Source: Alistipes sp. (GTDB taxonomy: Bacteria; Bacteroidota; Bacteroidia; Bacteroidales; Rikenellaceae). From it: 12,705 nt of DNA. Shown here piece by piece: positions 1-7,112 of this stretch; the stretch's first letter is position 1; each line of letters opens with the position of its first letter. A model generated the notes under the pieces. The model made no database searches and was not told where the DNA came from. It was given only the letters and a program-made list of their open reading frames with translations. Made by a program: the position numbers and the translations under genes. The stretch covers positions 1 to 12,705 of the forward strand of contig JAFLRS010000044.1 of assembly GCA_022511355.1 (NCBI GenBank), in the 5' to 3' direction.

Positions 1-1463
1 ACGGCATATTCATCGCCCAAAACCTCAAACCCATCCCCTATCGCGTATACGCCTATCAGGACAAGAACGACAATCAGATGTACGACCCCGGCTCAGATAT
101 GGCAGGCTTCATCGAGGGCGAATGGAATCCGGCCGAAATGCCCGAATTCGCAATATGGTTCGATTCGCTGCGTATGTACCCCTCGGCCGAACCGCAACTC
201 TATTTCCGTATGTTCACCGACGTCACGTTCCGTCGTCAGCTGCTGCAGTCGGCCGAACGTCCGCGTCAGCATCAGGCCGTTCTCAACTTCGGAGCCGCAC
301 ACCCCCGAATCGAAGAGATTCGATTCGACTCCATTCCCGCCGAACGCGTTATCATCGACCCCCAAACCCGCGGTCGCGATACCGTCGCTCTGTGGTTCAA
401 CGTGCCGGCAGCCGAACTCCCCGATACCATCCGCGGCGAAATCACCTACTTCAAACACGATTCGGTGAGAATGCTCGAACGCGTCACCGAACCGCTCAAA
501 CTCACCTGGCGCTACATCGAAACCAAAGAGGAGGAAAAAGCCCGCGAAAAGGAGGAGAAAGAACGAGAACGCGCCGAACGCGACGGCGAAGAGTACATCC
601 CGCCCAAAAAGGAGAACCCCTTCAAATTCAAGATGCCCTCTTCGGGCGACATCAATCCCGAAAAACATCTGGCCATAGAGTTCGACTATCCGGTCGTGCA
701 GCTCGATTCGGCACGGGTGTCGCTTTCGGTGACGGGCGAAAACGGAGTCCCCATAGCTCAACGGGCGTCGTTCGAACGCGACACCGCCAATATGCGGCGC
801 TGGCTCATAAAAACCGAATGGAGAGAAGCCGCAAAATACGACCTCATGATTCCCGCAGGCGCCATTACCGACGTCGCAGGACAACAGAACGACACCATCC
901 GCGGCAACTACACCGTACTCGACCACGAAAAGTATGCAACCGTCATTGTGAACCTCAAAGGCAAGGGCGACGGCACCAACTATGTAGTTCAGCTTACGAG
1001 TTCGTCGGGCGCACTCCAGCAGGAACACCGCAATGCGGTCGAAGGCAGGATTCAGTTCAACTTCGTGCCCGCAGGCGAAATCAAACTGCGCGTTATAGAG
1101 GACCTCAACGCCAACGGCGAATGGGATTCGGGCAATGTGGTGGAACATCGTCAGCCCGAAAGGTCGGAGTTCTACGTCAATGCCAACGGCGAAGAGGTCT
1201 TCGTCACCAAAGCCAACTGGGAAATGGAACTCGATGCCGATATGAATGAGTTGTTCGCCCCCGTGACTATGGAGTCGCTCGTGCGGATGCTCGACGAACG
1301 CGAAGAACAGCGCATCAAAAAGTGGCTCGAAGAGAGCGAAAAACGACGCGCGCAGAAAGAGGCCGAAAAACACAATCACAACCACAATTCGGGCGGAGGG
1401 CTCGGCGGCATGGGCGGAGGTTTGGGAGGCATCCGTCAGGCCACGCAGACCCTGCGGCGATAA
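1..1463 (+). CDS. Ig-like (SbsA-type) envelope protein, 5' end outside window
   Basis: The reading frame is open from base 3 and gives 486 residues with no start in view, so the N-terminus, including the expected signal peptide or lipobox, lies upstream; the ATG at 78 is internal. The protein resembles the Bacteroidetes family annotated as Ig-like domain-containing protein, which is probably secreted or surface-anchored and has no defined biochemical role. Two DxNxNxxxD-type loops stand near the two ends: DKNDNQMYD (about residues 19-27) and DLNANGEWD (about 369-377), the second followed by the family's typical QPE. A highly charged Glu/Lys/Arg segment (about 173-200) sits in the middle. The C-terminus is a charged helix-like stretch, then HNHNHN, then a Gly-rich run. 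The next gene starts 13 bases later, so the two are probably cotranscribed. The family call rests on remembered motifs, not a search. Confidence 0.75.
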   Translation, partial: GIFIAQNLKPIPYRVYAYQDKNDNQMYDPGSDMAGFIEGEWNPAEMPEFAIWFDSLRMYPSAEPQLYFRMFTDVTFRRQLLQSAERPRQHQAVLNFGAAHPRIEEIRFDSIPAERVIIDPQTRGRDTVALWFNVPAAELPDTIRGEITYFKHDSVRMLERVTEPLKLTWRYIETKEEEKAREKEEKERERAERDGEEYIPPKKENPFKFKMPSSGDINPEKHLAIEFDYPVVQLDSARVSLSVTGENGVPIAQRASFERDTANMRRWLIKTEWREAAKYDLMIPAGAITDVAGQQNDTIRGNYTVLDHEKYATVIVNLKGKGDGTNYVVQLTSSSGALQQEHRNAVEGRIQFNFVPAGEIKLRVIEDLNANGEWDSGNVVEHRQPERSEFYVNANGEEVFVTKANWEMELDADMNELFAPVTMESLVRMLDEREEQRIKKWLEESEKRRAQKEAEKHNHNHNSGGGLGGMGGGLGGIRQATQTLRR

Positions 1464-1476
1464 CACACTTTGAGAG

Positions 1477-2280
1477 ATGAAGAGCGGACTTAAAGCATTA
1501 ACGGCGATTCTGGCGGCGATGTTCTGCATCGCACCCGTACAGGCTCAGCATACGCTGGGCATAGTCGGCGGCGGCGGCATGACCACCGCACGTCTCTACC
1601 CCTCGCAGGAGACCCGCGGAATATGGGGCGTGATGTCGGGAGGCATCTCGTGGCGATACTATTCGGCTCCGCGGTTCGTGGGCTGCATAGGTCTCGATCT
1701 GGAGTTCATGCAGCGCGGTTTCTCCTACGCACCCGACGCCTCGCGGCACGACGAAGACAAACAATACCACTACTATACCCGTATGTACGACGCCCTGTCG
1801 TTGCCCGTGGTATGGCAGCCGCACGTCTATCTGTTCAAAAACCATCTGCGCGTATATCTCGAAGCGGCACTCAATCTGGAACTCAACCTCTCCTCGCGAT
1901 TCGAATACAAACTCCATACGGGCGAGGTCGAAAGCGGAGTCTATCAAATCAAAAACTACCGCGACAACCGCTTCGGATACGGACTCTGCGGCGGAGGCGG
2001 CATAGATGCCATATTCGGACGTTTCGAACTGGGCGTGCGCGTGCGCTACTACTTCGGACTCTCCGACATAATGAAAAACCGCAACAAATACTACGACAAC
2101 GGCACCGACAACAGCTATGTCAATCCGTTTACGCTTACGCCGCTGCGCTCGCCGGTCGACAACCTTATGTTCAGCGTCAAATTGGGCTTCCGCTTCAACC
2201 GCAACGGATTCGATGAGTGGTACATGAAGAGACCGAAACGAGATAAAAAAGCACAAACTTTCAATTTCAGTTTAGACTGA
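1477..2280 (+). CDS. outer-membrane beta-barrel protein
   Basis: This 267-residue protein starts with a clear signal peptide: basic MKSGLK, a hydrophobic core, and a likely cut after PVQA before QHTLG (about residue 23). The mature part alternates polar and hydrophobic or aromatic residues in short strands with Gly-rich turns, as expected for a small 8- to 10-stranded outer-membrane barrel of the PorT/OmpW-like kind. Candidate strands include GVMSGGISWRYY, RFELGVRVRYYFG and LMFSVKLGFRFN. After the last strand a tail of about 25 residues carries a basic patch (KRPKRDKK) and ends NFSLD, so the final residue is not the aromatic residue typical of BamA-folded barrels. It follows the Ig-like gene by 13 bases with no terminator between them. 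Function is unknown; the barrel call is structural inference. Confidence 0.75.
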   Translation: MKSGLKALTAILAAMFCIAPVQAQHTLGIVGGGGMTTARLYPSQETRGIWGVMSGGISWRYYSAPRFVGCIGLDLEFMQRGFSYAPDASRHDEDKQYHYYTRMYDALSLPVVWQPHVYLFKNHLRVYLEAALNLELNLSSRFEYKLHTGEVESGVYQIKNYRDNRFGYGLCGGGGIDAIFGRFELGVRVRYYFGLSDIMKNRNKYYDNGTDNSYVNPFTLTPLRSPVDNLMFSVKLGFRFNRNGFDEWYMKRPKRDKKAQTFNFSLD

Positions 2281-2312
2281 AATTAAAGTTCGTGTTTGTT
2301 CATATTTACATT

Positions 2313-2352
2313 CCCCCTAAATCCCCCTTTGACAAAGGGGGACTTCAAGGGG
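2313..2352. repeat. C-rich/G-rich foldback repeat
   Basis: A perfect 9-bp inverted repeat, CCCCCTTTG and CAAAGGGGG, is separated by a single A at 2332. It is nested in a second, imperfect pair (CCCCC at 2313-2317 and GGGG at 2349-2352). There is no T-run after it, so it does not look like an ordinary intrinsic terminator. It has the look of the short palindromic elements that occur in many intergenic copies in bacterial genomes (REP/MITE style). Only one copy is in this window, so its repeat status is an inference. It lies between the barrel gene and rbfA. Confidence 0.6.
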
Positions 2353-2437
2353 AGGAGCAAGGCAACAATCCGCTGTTCGGATTTTGAAAACGGGAGGTTG
2401 CAGCAAAGAGGAAAGAAAACGAAAAATTGCAAAAATT

Positions 2438-2782
2438 ATGGAAAACACCAATACACGACAACAGAAAATCGCACGTCAGATTCAGCGCGACATGGCCGAC
2501 ATATTCGGCAAGGAAGCGGCGCACATAGTAAAAGGCGTGATGACCACGGTGACCGCCGTGCGCATTTCGCCCGACTTCAGCTACGCCAAAATCTATCTGA
2601 GCATATTTCCGTTCGACCGCGCGCAACCGGTACTCGAAGCCGTAAAAGCCAACAACCGGCTGCTGCGCAAGGCCCTCGGACAACGCATACGCAATCAGAT
2701 GCGCATAGTCCCCGAACTGGAATTCTTCATCGACGATTCGCTCGAATATATCGAAAACATCGACAACCTGCTCAAACGCTGA
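2438..2782 (+). CDS. rbfA: 30S ribosome-binding factor RbfA
   Basis: RbfA is a small KH-fold protein that binds the 30S subunit in the cytoplasm and helps late maturation of 16S rRNA. The 114-residue product matches the family from end to end. The N-terminus TRQQKIARQIQRDMADIF has the usual RbfA opening helix, followed by the VRISPDFSYAKIYLSIF strand region and the C-terminal signature RIVPELEFFIDD (residues 89-100) before SLEYIENIDNLLK. The frame is open upstream to a TTG at 2384, but those 18 extra residues are Lys-rich and unlike the family, so the ATG at 2438 is preferred. There is no Shine-Dalgarno sequence; the leader is A-rich, as is common in Bacteroidetes. The permease gene follows after 7 bases, so the two are probably cotranscribed. 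Confidence 0.93.
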   Translation: MENTNTRQQKIARQIQRDMADIFGKEAAHIVKGVMTTVTAVRISPDFSYAKIYLSIFPFDRAQPVLEAVKANNRLLRKALGQRIRNQMRIVPELEFFIDDSLEYIENIDNLLKR

Positions 2783-2789
2783 CGCATCT

Positions 2790-3998
2790 ATGGTCGCCCG
2801 ACTCTTCGCCCGCCGCTATCTCTTTTCGCGCAACTCGCGTTCGGTGATAAACATCATCGCCGGTGTGAGCGTGGCGGCCGTGGCCGTACCCGTCGCGGCG
2901 ATGATAATTCTGCTTTCGGTCTTCAACGGCTTCGAGGGCATAATCCGCGATTTGCGTTCGTCGTTCGACCCCGACATAGCCATTCGGCCGGCACGCGGAG
3001 CCGTTTTCGCCTGCCGCGAACTGCCCAAATCGGTGGCGGAGGCGGTCGAGGGAGTCGCAGCTTCGTCCTACGTCCTCGAACAGGGCGCCATGGCGGGCTA
3101 TCGCTCCGAACGGACAGTCATCAATCTGCGCGGAGCCGACAGCGACTACATAAAGGTGCTGCCCTCGGAGGAGATTATGTCGGCAGGACGGTTCGAACTC
3201 GAACTGGGTGAAATCGACAAGGCCGTAATAGGACGCGGAGCGGCTCGCACGTTGGGTCTGCACGGATATATCCTCGACAACGTCAATCTCTATGCCTTGC
3301 GGCGCAACTCCTTCTCGACGCTGCTGCCCGCCGACGGATTTTCGACCCTTTCGCTGCCCGTCGCGGGGCTCTTCGCCACCGACGCCGAAACCGACAGCAG
3401 CAACGCCATAGTTTCGCTGCGGGCGGCACAACGACTCTTCGACCGGCGCGATTCGGCTTCGGCTCTCTTCGTGAAGGCCGACGGCGGAACCTCGCTCACC
3501 ACGCTCAAACGACGACTACAAGAGGCTGTCGGAGAACGATTTACGGTCGTAACCCGCGACGAAGCCAACGCTTCGCTCTACCGCATAATGCGATACGAAA
3601 AGTGGGGCATCTTCATGATAGCCCTGATGGTGCTGGCCATAGCCTCGCTCTCGATAACGGGCGTGCTGGTGATGCTCATCATCGAGAAACGCAGGGATAT
3701 GGATGTGCTGCGGGCTTTGGGTGCCGATACGGCGTTGGTGCGCAGAATCTTCCGCACGGAAGGCTTGCTCATTTGTTCGCTCGGAGGTTTTGCCGGCCTC
3801 GCCGCCGGAATCGCCCTCTCGTTGGTGCAGCAGTTCCTGCAACCTGTAAAAATACCCTCGGCAACCCTCGTGGTGAGCGCCTATCCCGTCGAACTCCACG
3901 CCGCCGACGCAATCATCACCGCCGTCGTTTTCCTCACAACCGCATATCTCATATCCGCCGTCACCGTCGGCTCCATGATAAAGAAACAGAAACTATGA
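2790..3998 (+). CDS. FtsX-like ABC transporter permease (LolC/LolE type)
   Basis: This 402-residue inner-membrane protein has the MacB/FtsX layout. One N-terminal membrane segment (about residues 18-46) is followed by a periplasmic domain of about 220 residues, then three membrane segments (about 272-299, 322-349, 369-395). The cytoplasmic loop EKRRDMDVLRALGAD, followed by RRIFRTEG, is the FtsX-domain signature that contacts the ATPase. The topology fits LolC/LolE, which release lipoproteins from the inner membrane, but the same fold serves other extraction and signalling systems, so the substrate is open. No ATP-binding subunit (LolD-like) is encoded in this window; one is expected elsewhere. 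The gene begins 7 bases after rbfA and its stop overlaps the next start as ATGA (3995-3998). Confidence 0.88.
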   Translation: MVARLFARRYLFSRNSRSVINIIAGVSVAAVAVPVAAMIILLSVFNGFEGIIRDLRSSFDPDIAIRPARGAVFACRELPKSVAEAVEGVAASSYVLEQGAMAGYRSERTVINLRGADSDYIKVLPSEEIMSAGRFELELGEIDKAVIGRGAARTLGLHGYILDNVNLYALRRNSFSTLLPADGFSTLSLPVAGLFATDAETDSSNAIVSLRAAQRLFDRRDSASALFVKADGGTSLTTLKRRLQEAVGERFTVVTRDEANASLYRIMRYEKWGIFMIALMVLAIASLSITGVLVMLIIEKRRDMDVLRALGADTALVRRIFRTEGLLICSLGGFAGLAAGIALSLVQQFLQPVKIPSATLVVSAYPVELHAADAIITAVVFLTTAYLISAVTVGSMIKKQKL

Positions 3999-4858
3999 AA
4001 TCCCCGAAAAACATACTCAAACAGACTCTGATTCTGCTGCTGCTCTTCGTCGCGGCTTCGTGCGCACGGCACAAAATCATCCCCGACAAAACTCTGGCTC
4101 TGATTTTCCGCGACGCATTCATAACCAACGCCTACATCGAAAACCGACGCATCTCCACCGATTCGCTCGACTTCTACGGACCCCTCTTCGCCCGTTACGG
4201 CTACACGGTGGACGACGTGCAGTACACCATAGGCAACTTCTCGAAACGCAAAAACGCCCGATTGGGCGACGTCGTGGAGGAGACCATCAAAATGCTCGAG
4301 GAAGAGGGTCTCTACTACGAACGCGAAGCCGCCATAATGGATACGGTGGACAACATCGCCCGACGCACCTTCCGACGCACGCTGCTCGCCGATTCGCTCA
4401 TAAAGGTTTCGCGTCTGCGCGACACCGACCGTCTGCATCTGCGTCTCGAGGGCCTTCATGCGGGCGAATACCGCGTGGAGTTCGAATACCGTATAGATTC
4501 GCTCGACAATATGCCCGCACGACGTGCCTTCGTGGAGTTCGAACGTGCCGACAGTTCGCGTTTCGGACGGCAGCAGGCCAACCTCTACCGCAACAACCGC
4601 ACGGAACGATTCTCGCGCACCATGCACGCCGATACCTCGGTGCGCGCGATGATAATCAACCTCACGGAGTTCACCAAGGCCGCCGACCACTCGCCCAAAC
4701 GCACCAACCGCTTCGGCATCACCGTGAACACCCTGAGCGTGGTCTACGCCCCCGAAACCGAAGCCGCCGTGGATTCGCTCTTCGAGCGTCAACTGCCGCT
4801 GCGCGTCTTCTTCCGCGACTTTTTCCCCTCGCCGTCAGAGGAGCCCGACGAACAATGA
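3995..4858 (+). CDS. DUF4296 domain lipoprotein
   Basis: The start is the ATG at 3995, overlapping the permease stop; the frame is open further upstream but only as a shadow of that gene. The 287-residue product begins with a lipoprotein signal: Lys-containing N-terminus, LILLLLFVAA core, and SC with Cys at about residue 24. The residues after Cys are ARHK, not the acidic stretch linked to surface export in Bacteroidetes, so a periplasm-facing anchor is more likely. Residues about 27-110 match DUF4296: IPDKTLALIFRDAFITNAYI, DSLDFYGPLFARYGYTVDDV, then an IGNFSKRK helix region. A further 170 or so residues, beta-rich by eye (YRVEFEYRIDS, VRAMIINLTEF), follow; the domain is usually the bulk of the protein, so this extension is notable. 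The molecular role of DUF4296 is not known. It overlaps the amidohydrolase gene by ATGA. Confidence 0.85.
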   Translation: MKSPKNILKQTLILLLLFVAASCARHKIIPDKTLALIFRDAFITNAYIENRRISTDSLDFYGPLFARYGYTVDDVQYTIGNFSKRKNARLGDVVEETIKMLEEEGLYYEREAAIMDTVDNIARRTFRRTLLADSLIKVSRLRDTDRLHLRLEGLHAGEYRVEFEYRIDSLDNMPARRAFVEFERADSSRFGRQQANLYRNNRTERFSRTMHADTSVRAMIINLTEFTKAADHSPKRTNRFGITVNTLSVVYAPETEAAVDSLFERQLPLRVFFRDFFPSPSEEPDEQ

Positions 4859-5988
4859 AACGCATAGCTTCACACTTCGCACTGCTGCCCGACGGTATGC
4901 TGCCGCGACCCGTGGTGACCGTCGCCGATGACGGACGCATAACAGAAGTGGGTCAGTACGGGGAGTCGGGTCCCGACTCGATGCCCGGCACCGAATTCCG
5001 CTCCGGAGTGCTGATGCCCGCCGCCGTGAATGCACACTGTCATCTGGAACTCTCGTTTCTGAAAGGGGCAATACCACGCGGCTGCGGATTTGCGGGATTC
5101 GCCTCCGCCATGGCCGCCGTGCGCGGACGATTCACCGACGCCCAACGCCTCGAAGCCATGGAGGCCGCCGACCGCGAAATGTTCGACGAAGGTACGGGTG
5201 CCGCGGGCGACATCTCGAACGACGACACTTCATTCGCCGTCAAACGCCGCTCCCCGATAACCTACCGCACATTCGCCGAGGTATTCGGAATCGACAACCC
5301 CTCATGCGAAGCGGCACGCGCTCTGCTCACCGAACCCGCAACTTCGCTCACGCCGCATTCGCTATACTCGCTCAACGACGACGTGCTGCGCCGCACCGCC
5401 GCCGAAGCCGAAGGCTCGCTCTCGATACACTTCATGGAGTCGCCCGCCGAAGAGGAACTGTTTCGCGGCCGGGGTCCGCTGCTCGAATGGTTCCGCAAAG
5501 CCGGATTCCGATACGACTTTCTGCACTACGACTCGCCCGCCGAACGGCTCGCAGCCTGCATACCCGCCGGCAAACGACTGCTGCTGGTCCACTGCACCTG
5601 CGTGCGGCAAGAGGATATCGACCTCATAATGAATCACTTCCGCGCAGGCGTGAGCTGGTGTCTGTGTCCGCGGTCGAACGACTATATTTCGGGCGCGGCT
5701 CCCGACGTCGGACTGCTGCGCCGCAACAACCTCCACATCTGCATAGGCACCGATTCCCTCGCCTCGAACGATTCGCTCTCGCTCGCGGCCGAAATCCGGC
5801 GCTTTGCGGGTCTGCCCGCAGCCGAGGTCCTGCAATGGGCCACACGCAACGGCGCCGAAGCTCTCGGTCTGAATGACGGTACGGGCCGTCTCGAAGCAGG
5901 CAACCGTTGCGGACTGGTCGCGGCTCAAGGCATCGACCTCCGCGAAATGACCGTAACCGACCGATTTGAAATGCACAGAATAGTGTAG
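4855..5988 (+). CDS. metal-dependent amidohydrolase/deaminase (COG0402, SsnA/TrzA type)
   Basis: This 377-residue cytoplasmic enzyme belongs to the amidohydrolase superfamily. The metal ligands are visible in order: HxH at H61/H63 in NAHCHLELS, H192 in SIHFMESPAEE, H246 in LVHCTC and D300 in GTDSLASND. TPHSLYSL ahead of the third His is also typical. The lack of a carboxylated Lys and the H-H-D spacing place it with the mononuclear deaminase/chlorohydrolase branch (guanine deaminase, adenosine-type and aminofutalosine deaminases). A short N-terminal beta segment (VVTVADDGRITEVG) is the composite sandwich domain usual in this group. The substrate cannot be read from the sequence. The start is the ATG overlapping the stop of the DUF4296 gene, so translation is probably coupled. 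It is the last gene of the rbfA run; the next gene has its own promoter. Confidence 0.85.
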   Translation: MKRIASHFALLPDGMLPRPVVTVADDGRITEVGQYGESGPDSMPGTEFRSGVLMPAAVNAHCHLELSFLKGAIPRGCGFAGFASAMAAVRGRFTDAQRLEAMEAADREMFDEGTGAAGDISNDDTSFAVKRRSPITYRTFAEVFGIDNPSCEAARALLTEPATSLTPHSLYSLNDDVLRRTAAEAEGSLSIHFMESPAEEELFRGRGPLLEWFRKAGFRYDFLHYDSPAERLAACIPAGKRLLLVHCTCVRQEDIDLIMNHFRAGVSWCLCPRSNDYISGAAPDVGLLRRNNLHICIGTDSLASNDSLSLAAEIRRFAGLPAAEVLQWATRNGAEALGLNDGTGRLEAGNRCGLVAAQGIDLREMTVTDRFEMHRIV

Positions 5989-6013
5989 CACGCGCAATAT
6001 GCCAAAATTTTTA

Positions 6014-6021
6014 TACCTTTG
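6014..6021 (+). promoter_or_regulatory. Bacteroidetes-type -7 box upstream of pheS
   Basis: TACCTTTG matches the Bacteroidetes -7 consensus TAnnTTTG exactly and lies in an AT-rich stretch 33 bases before the pheS ATG. Transcription would begin near 6028, leaving a leader of about 27 bases, too short for a tRNA-sensing or peptide attenuator. I see no good TTTG -33 element at the normal spacing; the only nearby TTTG (5965-5968) is too far upstream. Confidence 0.65.
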
Positions 6022-6054
6022 CGAACAAAGTAACAATATACAACAACCACAGAT

Positions 6055-7080
6055 ATGAACGATAAAATCAATGCGTTGCTGCGCCGTGTGGAGGAGTTTT
6101 CGCCCGAAACGGCTGCGGCGGTCGAGGAGTTCCGCATAAAGATGCTCGGCAAGAAGGGCGAACTGAATGCTCTGCTCGAGGAGTTCAAGAGCGTGGCTCC
6201 CGAGTACAAACGCGAATACGGACAGAAAATCAACGCCCTCAAAAATCGCGCGATGGAGCGCGTGAACGCCCTCAAAGAGCAGTTCGCCGCTTCGGTGACG
6301 CCGACGGAGAGTGCCGGCGACATGACCCGTCCCGCCTCGTCCGACGACGATGCAGGCTCGCGTCATCCCATTTCGATTGTCCGCAATCAGATTACCGACA
6401 TCTTCGCGCGGCTCGGCTACACCATCGCCGAAGGTCCCGAAATCGAAGACGACCGTCATGTCTTCGGCGCCCTCAACTTCCCGCCCGAACACCCCGCACG
6501 CGATATGCAGGACACTTTCTTCATCGAAAAACTGCCCGACATCCTTCTGCGTACCCACACCTCGTCCATTCAGGTGCGAACCATGGAGCGTCAGCAGCCG
6601 CCTATCCGCGTCGTATGCCCCGGACGAGTCTTCCGCAACGAAGCCATCTCCTATCGCGCTCACTGCATTTTCCATCAGGTCGAGGGACTCTACATCGACC
6701 GGGGAGTCTCGTTCGCCGATATGAAACAGTCGATTCTCTACTTCGCCAAAGAGATGTTCGGAGAACAGGCCGTAATCCGGATGCGACCCTCGTACTTCCC
6801 CTTCACCGAACCCTCGGCCGAAGTGGATGTGTCATGCAATCTGTGCGGCGGCAAGGGCTGCAACGTCTGCAAAGGCACCGGCTGGCTCGAAATCATGGGC
6901 TGCGGAATGGTAGACCCCAACGTGCTGGAAGAGTGCGGAATAGACTCTGAAAAGTATTCGGGATTCGCATTCGGAATGGGCGTAGAACGCATCGCCATGC
7001 TCAAATACGGAGTCAAAGACCTGCGCCTCTACTTCGAAAACGACGTCCGCTTCCTCCGACAGTTCGAAAGCGCACTCTAA
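6055..7080 (+). CDS. pheS: phenylalanyl-tRNA synthetase alpha subunit
   Basis: PheS is the catalytic alpha subunit of the alpha2beta2 enzyme that charges tRNA-Phe. The 341-residue product is of normal length. Residues 1-85 form the N-terminal helical coiled-coil arm. The class II core follows: PEIEDDRHVFGALNFPPEHPARD, motif 2 with FRNEA at 193-197 and HCIFHQVEG from 203, and motif 3 GFAFGMGVERIAMLKYG with R312. Between motifs 2 and 3 there is a CxxC-x4-CxxC cluster (C261, C264, C269, C272) that looks like a small metal ribbon and resembles PheS of related Bacteroidetes. The beta subunit gene pheT is not adjacent, as is common in this phylum. A -7 box lies 33 bases upstream, so pheS probably heads the second transcription unit. 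The first 250 bases are richer in G than the rest of the gene. Confidence 0.97.
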   Translation: MNDKINALLRRVEEFSPETAAAVEEFRIKMLGKKGELNALLEEFKSVAPEYKREYGQKINALKNRAMERVNALKEQFAASVTPTESAGDMTRPASSDDDAGSRHPISIVRNQITDIFARLGYTIAEGPEIEDDRHVFGALNFPPEHPARDMQDTFFIEKLPDILLRTHTSSIQVRTMERQQPPIRVVCPGRVFRNEAISYRAHCIFHQVEGLYIDRGVSFADMKQSILYFAKEMFGEQAVIRMRPSYFPFTEPSAEVDVSCNLCGGKGCNVCKGTGWLEIMGCGMVDPNVLEECGIDSEKYSGFAFGMGVERIAMLKYGVKDLRLYFENDVRFLRQFESAL

Positions 7081-7112
7081 CCACTCCTCCCTCCGCGTAA
7101 GAACCACCACCG

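Noticed and set aside
93..1529. A 478-codon minus-strand open frame opposite the Ig-like gene.
   Set aside because: It mirrors the plus-strand gene; its protein has low-complexity Phe/Val/His-rich composition typical of an antisense shadow, and the plus frame has family motifs.
2384..2437. An 18-residue N-terminal extension of RbfA from a TTG codon.
   Set aside because: The family begins at the ATG at 2438; the extension is Lys-rich, unlike known RbfA, and uses a rare start.
6022..6054. tRNA-dependent attenuator or riboswitch in the pheS leader.
   Set aside because: The leader after the -7 box is only about 27 bases and has no stem or leader peptide.
5362..6675. A 437-codon minus-strand open frame spanning the amidohydrolase and pheS.
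   Set aside because: It lies opposite two well-recognised genes and crosses the pheS promoter; it has no recognisable domain and arises from the biased codon use of the plus strand.
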